A program made the translations under genes and the position numbers. Source: Chloroflexi bacterium HGW-Chloroflexi-4 (GTDB lineage Bacteria; Chloroflexota; Anaerolineae; Anaerolineales; Anaerolineaceae). Taken from it: 64,000 nt of DNA. The notes under the pieces are model-generated. The model was not told the origin of the DNA. It was given only the letters and a program-made list of their open reading frames with translations, and ran no database searches. Below, one piece after another: positions 34,765 to 43,394 of this stretch. The stretch is from assembly GCA_002840715.1 (NCBI GenBank), contig PHBW01000012.1, positions 63,868 to 127,867 on the forward strand, given 5' to 3'. Position 1 is the first letter of the stretch, and the number at the start of each line of letters is the position of its first letter.

Positions 34765-35064
34765 ATGACCACTTCAATGCTTTCCATTCAGACGGCCTGT
34801 GAACTGGCCGAACTCTTCGACTCGCTCAGCGACCCCACCCGCCTTCAGATCATCTCCCTCCTCTCGGAAGAAGATGAAGTCGGCGTCTCAGAACTGGTCG
34901 CCAAACTCAACCTGAGCAAATCGGCCATCTCACATCAACTTCGCGGCATGCGCGACCGGCGCATCATCCGCACACGCAAACAGGGCCGCAACGTCTTCGT
35001 CTGCCTCGATGACCGGCACGTAGCCGAGCTCTTCCTCCGCGGCCTGGAACATATCCAGCATTAA
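34765..35064 (+). CDS. ArsR-family transcriptional regulator
   Basis: A 99-aa winged-helix protein starting MTTSMLSIQT with AGGAG 4 bp upstream. It has LFDSLSDPTRLQIISLL and the recognition helix VSELVAKLNLSKSAISHQLRGMRDRRII. One Cys near the N-terminus and a C-terminal His cluster (DDRHVAEL...LEHIQH) fit the alpha-5 metal site of SmtB-like members, but the metal is unclear. It is divergent from the MFS gene and has a matching operator upstream. Confidence 0.92.
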   Translation: MTTSMLSIQTACELAELFDSLSDPTRLQIISLLSEEDEVGVSELVAKLNLSKSAISHQLRGMRDRRIIRTRKQGRNVFVCLDDRHVAELFLRGLEHIQH

Positions 35065-35079
35065 CTACTAACATAAAAA

Positions 35080-35107
35080 GTCCCCGATTTTTTTAGAAAT
35101 CGGGGAC
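35080..35107. terminator. Shared terminator of arsR-like and aldo/keto reductase genes
   Basis: GTCCCCGATTT (35080-35090) and AAATCGGGGAC (35097-35107) form an 11-bp stem. On the minus strand it is followed by TTTTTATG, so it best serves the leftward reductase gene while ending the rightward regulator transcript as well. Confidence 0.82.
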
Positions 35108-35146
35108 CTGCCCTAATCAGACTCAATTACCCTTTTATATCATTTC

Positions 35147-36007
35147 TTACTCAGCAAACAAACTCTGCATCTCAAGTCGCTCAACCATCGCCTGCATCAC
35201 CGCATCTGTCGGTTTTCGCTCAAACCGGCTGGCAGCATCCAGCACCAATGGCAGAATATTAATGTCTCCCGCCGAGTTGAGGAACAACCCCTCATTACCC
35301 AGCACCCAGTGCACGGCCAGGTCGATATCCGCCTGTGCTTCAAGGGGACGGTACCAGGTGTTTCTGGTATGTTCACGATCTCCCCAGGGGGTGTGCACCA
35401 AAGACTTGATGGTTTGCACAGCCACATTTCGCTGCTTGCAGGTTTCGAACAGCTTCAAAAAGTCGCTGCGATACTGCTCATTGATCCACATCAGGTAGCT
35501 GTAAGGCAGCAGCACGGAGTCAAAATCAAATCGCTCCAGCGCTTTGGTGTGCTGCGCTGCAACCGTCAAGCCGTGGCCGGTCACGCCAATAAAACGCACC
35601 AGTCCTTCCTCACGCGCACGAATGGCCGCTTCAAGTGCTCCGCCCGGTCCCATGGCCGTCTGCCACTCGGTTGGGTCAACCAGGTTGTGCAGTTGGATCA
35701 AGTCAACCTGATCCACGTGCAGACGCTCCAGCGATCGGCGGATGGAGTCATAAGCCTTGTCTGCCGTGCGTTCTTCGGTCTTCGTTGCCAAAAAAGAGGG
35801 TCGTGCGTGACGGCTGATCCAATTACCAAGGTATATTTCAGCATTGCCATAACTGGCAGCGGTGTCAAAATGATTGACGCCGCTGGCCAAAGCCAGCTCA
35901 ATTGCCGCGTCCGCATCCGCTTGAGGCAGATCCCATAGCGCAGCTGCTCCAAATAATATCCTCGAACTCATGTGTTCGGTTCGTCCAAAAGCATGTTTTG
36001 CAATCAT
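35147..36007 (-). CDS. Aldo/keto reductase
   Basis: A 286-aa protein. GGAG with 8-bp spacing selects [10 protein letters not shown] over a longer frame beginning at GTG. The TIM-barrel oxidoreductase has [15 protein letters not shown] (catalytic Asp and Tyr), the Lys in FLATKTEER and IQLHNLVDP, where His completes the tetrad. The NADPH-binding C-terminus is partly diverged. The substrate carbonyl is unknown. Confidence 0.88.
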   Translation of the reverse strand: MIAKHAFGRTEHMSSRILFGAAALWDLPQADADAAIELALASGVNHFDTAASYGNAEIYLGNWISRHARPSFLATKTEERTADKAYDSIRRSLERLHVDQVDLIQLHNLVDPTEWQTAMGPGGALEAAIRAREEGLVRFIGVTGHGLTVAAQHTKALERFDFDSVLLPYSYLMWINEQYRSDFLKLFETCKQRNVAVQTIKSLVHTPWGDREHTRNTWYRPLEAQADIDLAVHWVLGNEGLFLNSAGDINILPLVLDAASRFERKPTDAVMQAMVERLEMQSLFAE

Positions 36008-36195
36008 CAAATCATCTCCAACTTCTGCCGATTTTTCACTCACGACCCTATGATTATGCCATAAACGGAGTGTCTATAAAAGCCAAGTTACTTATTCTTC
36101 ATAAATGATTGGAAGTTCGTTTAGAAGTTTTAGGATAGTTAGAAATATTTCAAGGTGATGCAATCTGTGCACCCCAGTTTTTTAGGGGTTCGATG

Positions 36196-36816
36196 TTATG
36201 CCCTTATCAACCCGACAGGTTCTCTCACCATACACCATATTTCCATGTCATTATTTGGGAACTTCTCAGCTTTGATCAACTTAAACCCCTTGCTCTCATA
36301 ATAAACCACGTTTTTTTCGTCATGCGTTTCGAGATATATGGGCATTTTCGCTGCATCCGCAATACCCAGCACCTTCCTCAGCAGCGCGGAACCAATGCCC
36401 GTGCCCTTCACCTTTGGGTCGACCGTCAGTCCCCACAGGTAATAATGCGGGCGGTTCTGCATTAGTCTTTCATGCATTTCAGCCACAAAAGCCTCACACT
36501 CCTGTGAGCGGGCAAAATCCTGCGAGCCCAACACAAGCGGTGTAAACAAAAATCCATGCTGCATATACTCCCACTGCGATAGTTTGGTGTGCCCGGGCGG
36601 CAGGGTGAAAACCACACCCGAGCATTCGGGGTTGGTATAAACCTCGCCGTAGCTCAAGGCACACTTGAGCGTTTGCTCCATATACCAGGGCAGCTCTTTC
36701 ATCCGCCGCTTTTCATCGGGGAAATAAAAGGTGAACATGGGATAGTTAAAAAACGCGGAGGCGACGACCGCTGCAGCTTTCTTTTTGTCTTTTGGGTTAA
36801 GTGCGATGATTTCCAT
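36196..36816 (-). CDS. GNAT-family N-acetyltransferase
   Basis: A 206-aa protein starting MEIIALNPKD with GAGGG upstream. The GNAT core is LWGLTVDPKVKGTGIGSALLRKVLGIAD, then PIYLETHDEKNVVYYESKGFKLI. The N-terminal part (AVVASAFFNYPMFTFYFPDEKRR) is typical of the larger GNAT subgroup found with drug or polyketide genes. The acceptor is unknown. Confidence 0.88.
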   Translation of the reverse strand: MEIIALNPKDKKKAAAVVASAFFNYPMFTFYFPDEKRRMKELPWYMEQTLKCALSYGEVYTNPECSGVVFTLPPGHTKLSQWEYMQHGFLFTPLVLGSQDFARSQECEAFVAEMHERLMQNRPHYYLWGLTVDPKVKGTGIGSALLRKVLGIADAAKMPIYLETHDEKNVVYYESKGFKLIKAEKFPNNDMEIWCMVREPVGLIRA

Positions 36817-37002
36817 AAATACCCTCATTAATGATTTATTTCTCACCCATTATTCACCCATTTTTGAAAAGCAACATCCCACTTAAGTAACAATCCATGA
36901 TAGCCAAACAGCTAAAAGAACAACGATAGTGTTTACCAAAATAAGTGTTCGTGTGTTTAGAATCTTTTGCGTTTTTCGTGGTTAAGGGATTTACAAAATA
37001 AA

Positions 37003-37026
37003 GCCCTCCTCTATTCAAAGGAGGGC
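37003..37026 (-). terminator. Terminator of the DUF998 gene
   Basis: GCCCTCCT (37003-37010) and AGGAGGGC (37019-37026) form an 8-bp stem followed on the minus strand by a T-rich TTTATTTTG tract. Confidence 0.8.
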
Positions 37027-37049
37027 ACTACACACGCGAAACGAAAAAC

Positions 37050-37691
37050 CTATTTCATCATCTGGATGACGCACACCGCCAGCACGATCACCCACACGTT
37101 ATAAAGCAGCACCATGATGCGGTTCGGCCAGCCCAGCAGCACCTTCGGCCCCACCCGTCCAGCGCTCGGATCCTTTTTCCGCGACCAGATGATTGAACCA
37201 AAAAACCCTATCATACCCAGCCAATTCAAGAGGGTGAAGTTGAACACAGCCAGGGTGTAAGGCTCCCAAAACGGACTGCGCAGTAGAGAATTAGCCACGA
37301 GCGTTGAAGCAATGGGGAAGGTTAAGATTACAATCGAACCGCAAAGGGTATGAATTGTATGGTCACGGCTGGTGGAATTATCAGTTATGGCGTTGGTCTT
37401 GAAAACACCTGCACCTACTAGCGCCAACACAATGATCAGGAACCAAACCCAGCCAATAATGCCCCCTACTGAGCCGACAAAACGCCAGGCAGCAATCATC
37501 ATCAAGAGCAGGCTGGCTGCCCAGGCAAAAAAGGCGCCTTGCATCAGAGAACCGTACTTGCCGATCTCATATTCGCTGATCATGCGCCATTTGGGGTCAT
37601 ACTCCGGCTTTAGCAAGTGCAGCAAAGTCAAAGTTAATAAAAACAACACAGCAAAAATAATCGCCGCAATACTCAAAATCGAATAAATCAT
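37050..37691 (-). CDS. DUF998 membrane protein
   Basis: A 213-aa protein starting MIYSILSIAAII, with GGAGG 4 bp upstream. It has six predicted helices, and HLLKPEYDPKWRMISEYEIGKYGSLMQ after the first helix is the DUF998 signature. C-terminal RKKDPSAGRVGPKVLLGWPNR faces the cytoplasm. These proteins have no settled function. Confidence 0.85.
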   Translation of the reverse strand: MIYSILSIAAIIFAVLFLLTLTLLHLLKPEYDPKWRMISEYEIGKYGSLMQGAFFAWAASLLLMMIAAWRFVGSVGGIIGWVWFLIIVLALVGAGVFKTNAITDNSTSRDHTIHTLCGSIVILTFPIASTLVANSLLRSPFWEPYTLAVFNFTLLNWLGMIGFFGSIIWSRKKDPSAGRVGPKVLLGWPNRIMVLLYNVWVIVLAVCVIQMMK

Positions 37692-37862
37692 AAGACCTCC
37701 AAAATTATCGACCATTTGTGAACTAATTATACGTTTTATGAAAGTAAGTGCCCACTATTTTGAAGGCACTTACCATCCTCAATTCTCGATTCACTCATCC
37801 AAACTCAAACATTTTCTCTCTCCAACCCGTTCTCCAGCACTCGCAATAATATCATTTTGCGG

Positions 37863-38017
37863 TATACTAGCCGCGTGGAAACCTATTTGCTTGTTAAGGT
37901 GGTTAACTGCAGAGAATCTGCGCAGGGGATTCTATTCGCGCGCCTGTTTCTCGTGTAACGAGTAAGTTTCTGCTTTTGAAACGAAATGTAACCGCGGCGC
38001 GCCAGCTGCGGTTTTTT
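37863..38017 (+). promoter_or_regulatory. Putative ribosome-mediated attenuator upstream of the Mef-like gene
   Basis: A TATACT -10 box (37863-37868) precedes a leader ORF (37875-37958). A strong terminator follows: AACCGCGGC, a GCGCCA loop, GCTGCGGTT and seven T's (37990-38017). GCGCGCC at the end of the leader ORF (37938-37944) is complementary to GGCGCGC in the terminator (37996-38002), giving an alternative pairing that would block termination. Small hairpins GCAGA-GAA-TCTGC (37909-37921) and CTCG-TGTAA-CGAG lie between. This is the classic architecture of antibiotic-inducible transporter leaders; the inducer is unknown. Confidence 0.65.
37875..37958 (+). CDS. Candidate 27-aa leader peptide of the Mef-like gene
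   Basis: A GTG-initiated ORF within the leader, beginning VETYLLVKVVNC and ending ARLFLV before TAA. It begins at or next to the predicted transcription start, so it would be leaderless; in-frame TTG (37887) and GTG (37899) are alternative starts. The last codons overlap the sequence that can pair with the terminator, so a ribosome stalled there would change the RNA fold. Coding function is inferred from this arrangement only. Confidence 0.5.
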   Translation: METYLLVKVVNCRESAQGILFARLFLV

Positions 38018-38039
38018 TATTTAACCTAATGGTGTCGAA

Positions 38040-39323
38040 ATGAAATTATTTACCAATAAAAAAGCTTTTTACATTCTCTGGTCCGGGCAATCCCTTTCAT
38101 TATTGGGTTCCGGATTAACCCGTTTTGCCTTGATGATCTGGGCTTTTCAAAACAACGACTCTATTACTTCCATGGTGCTGCTGGGATTCTTTTCCAGTCT
38201 GGCGTTCATGCTGGTCAGTCCATTTGCCGGTGTATTGACCGACCGCTTCAACCGCAAATGGGTCATGTTATTTGCCGATCTTGGCTCAGGCATAATAACC
38301 ATAATCCTGCTGATTCTTTCTATTAATGGGATTTTGCAGCTCTGGCATCTATACCTGGCAGCCGGCCTTTCTGGTGCATTTGAAGCTTTTCAATCACCTG
38401 CATTTTTCTCTTCGGTCAGCCAGCTTGTACCAAAGGAGGAGTTTACACGCTCCAACGCATTGATCGGCCTTTCAAAATCGGCAGTGCAAGTATTTGCACC
38501 AGTACTATCCAGTGCGGTCCTCACTTTTGGCGGAATCAACCTGGTGATGATGATCGACTTGTCAACGCTGCTGCTGGGTGTGACTGCTTTGGTACTTATC
38601 AAGGTCAAAAAACCTGAACAAAGTGAAACTGGTATTTTAGCCGCAGGGAATTTCTGGCATGAATTCCGTTTTGGGTTTCGCTACATCTTTTCACAGCCCG
38701 GGTTGCGGGTGATCTTACTCAACTTTGTCGGCATCAATCTGTTTGCCGGCTTTACTTACATGTCCATTTTATCCCCCATGATTCTGACTCGCACCGGCGG
38801 GGATAAAATCGCCCTGGGAACGATTCAAACCATCATGGGGATTGGTGGCATTATCGGCGCGTTGGTTTTAATCGCCTGGCATGCTCCGCGAAAAAAAGCT
38901 TCCATGTTTGCCTGGTCCACTTTAATCTCATTTGGAATTTGTGACCTTCTCACTGCTTCAAGTCGAAACGTATTAAGTTGGTCGGTCTCGGGGTTTCTTT
39001 CAGAGTTTTCCATCCCGTTCATCGTCAATCCCTATTACGCCATCTGGCAGGAAGTCGTCCCTACCGACGTGCAGGGCAGAGTTTTTTCAGTAAGAGAGAT
39101 GATTCAGACCAGTCCTTCTCCGTTGGGTTTTCTGCTGGGAGGACTTCTCGCGGATTATGTTTTTGAGCCCGTATTCTTGCGCCCCACTTTTCTAACTCCT
39201 CTGGTGGGAATGGAGCCGGGATCAGGAATGGCTGCCATGTTTTTAATTACCGGCTTATTCGGTGCCCTAAACGGATTAGTGGCCGTTATACATCCCGCTG
39301 TCAAAAAATTGGATTTAAAATAA
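38040..39323 (+). CDS. Mef-like MFS efflux transporter
   Basis: A 427-aa, twelve-helix MFS protein of the MFS_3/Mef type. AFYILWSGQSLSLLGSGLTRFAL at the start, the motif-A loop GVLTDRFNRKWVM and the C-terminal KKLDLK match macrolide-efflux Mef proteins, whose last residues are nearly the same. VQGRVFSVREM in the second half is another family feature. It likely exports a ribosome-targeting or lipophilic drug. Transcription appears to be controlled by the leader attenuator directly upstream. Confidence 0.85.
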   Translation: MKLFTNKKAFYILWSGQSLSLLGSGLTRFALMIWAFQNNDSITSMVLLGFFSSLAFMLVSPFAGVLTDRFNRKWVMLFADLGSGIITIILLILSINGILQLWHLYLAAGLSGAFEAFQSPAFFSSVSQLVPKEEFTRSNALIGLSKSAVQVFAPVLSSAVLTFGGINLVMMIDLSTLLLGVTALVLIKVKKPEQSETGILAAGNFWHEFRFGFRYIFSQPGLRVILLNFVGINLFAGFTYMSILSPMILTRTGGDKIALGTIQTIMGIGGIIGALVLIAWHAPRKKASMFAWSTLISFGICDLLTASSRNVLSWSVSGFLSEFSIPFIVNPYYAIWQEVVPTDVQGRVFSVREMIQTSPSPLGFLLGGLLADYVFEPVFLRPTFLTPLVGMEPGSGMAAMFLITGLFGALNGLVAVIHPAVKKLDLK

Positions 39324-39331
39324 TTTACAGA

Positions 39332-39365
39332 AAAGGATCTCTTTATTTCTAAAGAGATCCTTTTT
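39332..39365. terminator. Bidirectional terminator after the Mef-like gene
   Basis: AAAGGATCTCTT (39332-39343) and AAGAGATCCTTT (39352-39363) form a 12-bp stem with T-runs on both strands, between two convergent genes. Confidence 0.9.
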
Positions 39366-39367
39366 GT

Positions 39368-39819
39368 TTACATAAGATTAACAATCTCGGCGTCTTCTCC
39401 ACGCAGCCTTTTGGCAGAAGCAATTATGCCAAACACACCTGAGATGGTCACGCCTGTGCTCATCAAAAGAAATGGAAACAACGACCAGAAATTGTAAACC
39501 CAAAGTGCCCCTTCCACCAATCCCCCTTGTTCCTTCCAAATTCGAAAATGGGAGCCACCAACCCATAAAATGAAAATAATGCCCAAACCAATCCCGCTGC
39601 CGTAAACAGAGAACTTAATATCAAAAGTATTGGGCTTTTTCGTTTTTCAAGCTGGGTAATATTTTCACTTTCGATCTGCTCAACGAGTCGTTCACCATCA
39701 TCCCAAAAACAGTTTTGGCGCAAACACACCTCTTTGATGATCAGGTCGCGATCCGTCATTTTCGCCAATTCATCCAACACAAATTTTGGGGTAGACTCTA
39801 TAGGGTCTTGCATTTGCAT
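39368..39819 (-). pseudogene. Two-helix membrane protein gene with an internal frameshift
   Basis: The first frame (39819 down) gives a cytoplasmic part MQMQDPIESTPKFVLDELAK...NITQLEKRK. After the T-runs at 39636-39640 and 39643-39647, a different frame gives a coherent continuation: two hydrophobic helices (GIGLGIIFILWV and LFPFLLMSTGVTISGVFGII) and the end EDAEIVNLM, right before the terminator. The first frame instead ends in a poor FTISGRCFHFF tail. A one-base slip in the A/T homopolymer explains both. It could also be sequencing error. Confidence 0.6.
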
Positions 39820-39870
39820 ACCTGTATTAACTATAGGATGACAATAATGATGACACTTTCAAAAACCTCG

Positions 39871-40200
39871 TTATTTCACTTTGTTCTTCTTGGGTTTGGG
39901 GACAGGAAGCTCCTGTTCAGTAATTTTTACAAGTTCACTCAACCAATCCGCATCTTCAAATCGATCTTCAATGAAAAAGAAGGGTTTCGCTCCTGAATAG
40001 GGCGGCGCTTCTTCTACGTTTCTGATAAATTTTCTACCAGCTTCAGTTGGTTTTACATATAGCTTGTTATCACAAACCAATGCCACAACTTTTTCGTTGC
40101 AGTAAATTGCATATTCACCAAACATTTTTCTGTATCGGATCGCACCTGCCTGGTCCATTTGTTCAGCCAGAAACTTAAGAAATTCTTCATCAGATGCCAT
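39871..40200 (-). CDS. TfoX N-terminal domain protein
   Basis: A 109-aa protein with the TfoX_N pattern: DQAGAIRYRKMFGEYAIYCNEKVVALVCDNKLYVKPT, then EAPPYSGAKPFFFIED and a Lys-rich end. It lacks the TfoX C-terminal domain of the competence regulator Sxy/TfoX, as do most members of this small family, so a competence role cannot be assumed. GAGGG precedes the ATG. Confidence 0.88.
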   Translation of the reverse strand: MASDEEFLKFLAEQMDQAGAIRYRKMFGEYAIYCNEKVVALVCDNKLYVKPTEAGRKFIRNVEEAPPYSGAKPFFFIEDRFEDADWLSELVKITEQELPVPKPKKNKVK

Positions 40201-40329
40201 TTTTTTGCCCTCAGAGTTTTTTTAATTTCGCTTGGTGAGAATCGAGGAATTATAGAAATCTCTCAATCCCAATCTACAATTTATAAGTTTTCTCACTTTT
40301 TACAGTACAGTTCAGGCAAGTCATCCCAG

Positions 40330-40893
40330 TTAAATAGTTGGTTGATAAGTCAAAATTATCGCTCCATTCTTGAACGGATGGCTATCTACAAGTTTTAACA
40401 TTTCAAAATCATTTACTTCATCAAACAAGCGCATACCACTGCCCAAAACAATTGGAAAAATCATCAAACGATATTCATCCACAAGGTGATTCAATTTAAG
40501 AAAATTTACTAGTGTGCGGCTGCCATTAACCATTACATCACCTTGAAAGTCATTCTTAATTTTTTTTACTTCAGATAATGTATCTGGACCCAGGATTTTT
40601 GAATTATTCCAACTAACATTCTTGAGTGTAGTTGAAGCAATAAATTTTGGTAAGCTATTCATTTTATCTCCAAACTTACCGCTAACAAATGGCCAAGCCT
40701 CAGAAAATCCTTCATAAGTTTTACGACCCAATAACAATGCTTCAACTGCTAAGACTTCCTCCAGCTTGAATTTAATTTGTTGTTCATCTTGAAATTTAGC
40801 CACCCAACCAGTATGTTTATAACCTGGTTCGCCTCCGGGAGCTTCCATCACCCCGTCAAGTGAAACAAATTCCGACACAATAATTCTACCCAT
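40330..40893 (-). CDS. DHFR-like (RibD C-terminal) family protein, copy 1
   Basis: A 187-aa protein starting MGRIIVSEFVSLDGVMEAPGG, with GGAG 5 bp upstream. LLLGRKTYEGFSEAWPF, VNGSRTLVNFLKLNHLVDEYRLMIFPIVLGSGMRLF and the C-terminal GAIILTYQP are typical of the dihydrofolate-reductase-like RibD_C family (YyaP/YwjB type). It would bind NADPH; the substrate is unknown. Two paralogues lie at 42.6 and 61.8 kb. Confidence 0.9.
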   Translation of the reverse strand: MGRIIVSEFVSLDGVMEAPGGEPGYKHTGWVAKFQDEQQIKFKLEEVLAVEALLLGRKTYEGFSEAWPFVSGKFGDKMNSLPKFIASTTLKNVSWNNSKILGPDTLSEVKKIKNDFQGDVMVNGSRTLVNFLKLNHLVDEYRLMIFPIVLGSGMRLFDEVNDFEMLKLVDSHPFKNGAIILTYQPTI

Positions 40894-40985
40894 TCTGACT
40901 CCTTTTCCATTCACAACAACCGTTAAAACAGATTTTCAACAGCTTTACATCTCAAACTAATCAATTGTCATTTGGGTTTTCAAAT

Positions 40986-41003
40986 TTTTAATTACTAATC
41001 ACT
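40986..41003. repeat. Heptamer repeat at a stop codon, copy 2
   Basis: On the minus strand it reads GTGATTA-GTAATTA and covers the TGA stop of the DUF1697 gene. It is related to the arrays at 33389 and 54489. Confidence 0.5.
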
Positions 41004-41538
41004 GTTTCTCAACCATCTCCTTAAGCTTGCAAACCGTGTTCCAATTTCGGTCAGTCATCTCCACGCCGATGATCTTCTCTGCCGCCGCTGTCAACCTGGA
41101 TTTTCCCACACCATCCGGTGCAAAAAGATAAAACACCTTTGGGGTCAGACAGTAGTGTTCGCTTTCAGTTTTTAACGCGCTCAACTCCAGAATGTCTACA
41201 TTCTCTGGTTCTGTTGCCAAGAACCCCAAATGTAGGGTGTTTCCATCTTTATCTGGCACCGGAAACGGATTTTCATCCATAGCCCGATCAAATTCCTCTT
41301 CGGTCATAAGCAGCACCTTGGGTGCAAAACCAAATTGTTTTTCGATCTCATGGCTGATGGCAGTTGAAAACGTATCAGTATTTACTTCTTTAACCTGAAA
41401 AACAACGTTGCCACTTTGGATATACGTTTTTACGTCTTGAGCCCCCAAAACCTCAAGTATTTTTACCAGATCAGCCATGGGTAATTTATTTTTGCCGCCT
41501 ACATTAATGCCGCGTAATAGTGCGATATATGTAATCAT
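40999..41538 (-). CDS. DUF1697 family protein
   Basis: A 179-aa protein starting MITYIALLRGINVGGKNKLPM, the hallmark of DUF1697, followed by VKTYIQSGNVVF and the C-terminal TDRNWNTVCKLKEM. The fold is ferredoxin-like and no activity is established. The ATG is preferred to a TTG five codons upstream. It follows the DUF7000-like gene with 11 bp between them, so the two are likely co-transcribed. Confidence 0.92.
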   Translation of the reverse strand: MITYIALLRGINVGGKNKLPMADLVKILEVLGAQDVKTYIQSGNVVFQVKEVNTDTFSTAISHEIEKQFGFAPKVLLMTEEEFDRAMDENPFPVPDKDGNTLHLGFLATEPENVDILELSALKTESEHYCLTPKVFYLFAPDGVGKSRLTAAAEKIIGVEMTDRNWNTVCKLKEMVEKQ

Positions 41539-41549
41539 GCTTTCAACCT

Positions 41550-42047
41550 TCAACCTTTATAGGATAAAAATGTTTCAATATCTAAAATAAATTTTTGTAT
41601 ACCCTTTTGAATCTGACTCGTCAACCCGGGTAAATCATCAAAATTAGGGTTATCGAGTAACAAACTCTCAATGATTGCGTCTGCACCCTGAGTGGTGGCG
41701 ACGGGTTTGTAGAGTGTCCAACCGCTATCTTTGATCAACTGCCAATACTCCGCCTGCACGGTTTTGTTAACTCCGGCCAGCCAAATTTCAAATCTGCACG
41801 CTTCGTGGATGAACACCACGGCAATCTTCAATTTTCTTTCCTTTAGCGAAGACGGAATAATCGAAAAATAGCTCATATCCATATACCCGGTGTAAAGCCC
41901 GCCGGGGACTGTCCACTCGGGAAATTGCTTTTCAAAATGTGTGCGCAGCGCCATCAAGAATTCCAAAATTCCTTTGTAGGCTTTTTGAATTTCTCCTTTT
42001 TCTAAAAGGCTTTTATATTCGATTACACACTCTTGTAAAGTTGCCAT
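41550..42047 (-). CDS. DUF7000-like protein
   Basis: A 165-aa soluble protein with an all-helical start (MATLQECVIEYKSLLEKGEIQKAYKGIL) and a beta-containing middle (LYTGYMDMSYFSIIPSSLKERKLKIAVVFIHEACRFEIWLAG). This pattern fits the DUF7000 family, known from scattered Gram-positive and Bacteroidetes genomes without function. GGTGG precedes the ATG. Confidence 0.7.
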   Translation of the reverse strand: MATLQECVIEYKSLLEKGEIQKAYKGILEFLMALRTHFEKQFPEWTVPGGLYTGYMDMSYFSIIPSSLKERKLKIAVVFIHEACRFEIWLAGVNKTVQAEYWQLIKDSGWTLYKPVATTQGADAIIESLLLDNPNFDDLPGLTSQIQKGIQKFILDIETFLSYKG

Positions 42048-42153
42048 ATTCCACCTTTATCTACACAATACTTGAAGAACGTTACGCTATTTAAAAAGTT
42101 AAATATTAAACGAATTGAATAATGCTAATTTTTCTCGTTTCGGTCGAAATATC

Positions 42154-42516
42154 CTAGGTATTTAATGATGCCGACCCCACAGCGACTGATATAGCAAAAA
42201 ACAACGAAGCATTTGGATCCTTCCCTTCGACCAGATTCTCAACAAACTTTACCACCATGACTAGAACTATTACGCCTCCTAATTTATCTTTACACTCATA
42301 AAGGTCGTGAGCCAGCATCCAATTGAGCAGCTTAAGTTTATTAATAAAAAACTCACACTTTCTTACAGAAAATACATAAAGAGCAGTAGCACTAAGAAAA
42401 ATATCGACCCATTCGACTAATGAAACTGCCATATTCAGATCATTTCCTTGACTCGAAACCATCAAGGTTCGTGCATTGTTGGCTTTTCCACACCACACTC
42501 TAGCGCGACCAGGCAA
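42154..42516 (-). CDS. Hypothetical small protein, start uncertain
   Basis: A 120-aa ORF whose C-terminal 90 residues (from MAVSLVEWVDIFLSA) look protein-like, with two amphipathic or membrane helices and a basic patch VRKCEFFINKLK. The first 20-30 residues look non-coding and no good RBS is visible, so the true start may be near 42486 or the gene may be a remnant. No family is recognised. Confidence 0.4.
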   Translation of the reverse strand: MPGRARVWCGKANNARTLMVSSQGNDLNMAVSLVEWVDIFLSATALYVFSVRKCEFFINKLKLLNWMLAHDLYECKDKLGGVIVLVMVVKFVENLVEGKDPNASLFFAISVAVGSASLNT

Positions 42517-42621
42517 AAAATATTATCGGAAAAACAATATTTCCAATATCTTTGTATTTACTATAACCTTCCGATAAATATCTCCTGAAAGTTATGTAGA
42601 CCCTCAAATTAATGTAACTGA

Positions 42622-43191
42622 TTACTTTTTGGGTTCATAACACAATACAACGATTCCGCACGGGAAACTCATTGATTTAAGTAATCTCATATTTAATCGG
42701 CCTTCCAATTCTCGAAAAATCGGCATTCCTTTGCCGACAGCCACCGGGTTGATAAACAAATGATACTCATCTATCAAATTAGCTTTAATCAAACTTGATA
42801 CAAAAGTGCCGCCACCGTAAGCGATCATGTCACTACCAGGTTGGTTTTTTAGCCTCAAAATCTCATCAACCAAGTCTCCTTTGGCCAAAACGGTGTTCTC
42901 CCATTCACATTTTTCAATCGTTTTGGAAAATACCACCTTATGGGTACCCGCAAACTTTTGTCCTGCGGCATGGTCTGGTGCTTTCGAGTTCGTGGCCACC
43001 CCTGCCCAATGGGGAATGAATCCTTCAGCAAGCTTTCTACCAAGGACAATACAATCCACCGGTTCAGTCAGTTCTGTTACATATTGATTGATCTCTTTAT
43101 CCCAATCAAACACAAGCCAATCCATTTCGCCATTCGCACCAGCAATAAATCCGTCAACAGACATCTGCACTTGCAATTTTAGTTTTCGCAT
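42622..43191 (-). CDS. DHFR-like (RibD C-terminal) family protein, copy 2
   Basis: A 189-aa protein. MRKLKLQVQMSVDGFIAGANGEMDW, LGRKLAEGFIPHW, IAYGGGTFVSSLIKANLIDEYHLFINPVAVGKGMPIF and the C-terminal GIVVLCYEP mark the RibD_C family. It differs clearly from the copy at 40.3 kb, so the pair did not arise by recent duplication. Probably an NADPH-dependent reductase of unknown substrate. Confidence 0.9.
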   Translation of the reverse strand: MRKLKLQVQMSVDGFIAGANGEMDWLVFDWDKEINQYVTELTEPVDCIVLGRKLAEGFIPHWAGVATNSKAPDHAAGQKFAGTHKVVFSKTIEKCEWENTVLAKGDLVDEILRLKNQPGSDMIAYGGGTFVSSLIKANLIDEYHLFINPVAVGKGMPIFRELEGRLNMRLLKSMSFPCGIVVLCYEPKK

Positions 43192-43394
43192 TTTTCACTT
43201 CTCTTTCTGTGTTCACCAATAATAATCTTTTGGGTCATTGTATCAATTTAATTATTTCAAAACAAATAAATGTATACAAGTTTACTCAACCTCAAGAAGT
43301 AAACGCTTCTATATTGTTTCTCGAAACCGCAAACTGGATAATTCAGCTAAAAGAAGTACAATAAGATCATAGAAATTTGTGAAAGGCAATTAAT

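Noticed and set aside
35309-35938. 209-codon rightward ORF
   Set aside because: It is antisense to the aldo/keto reductase gene, whose motifs are intact.
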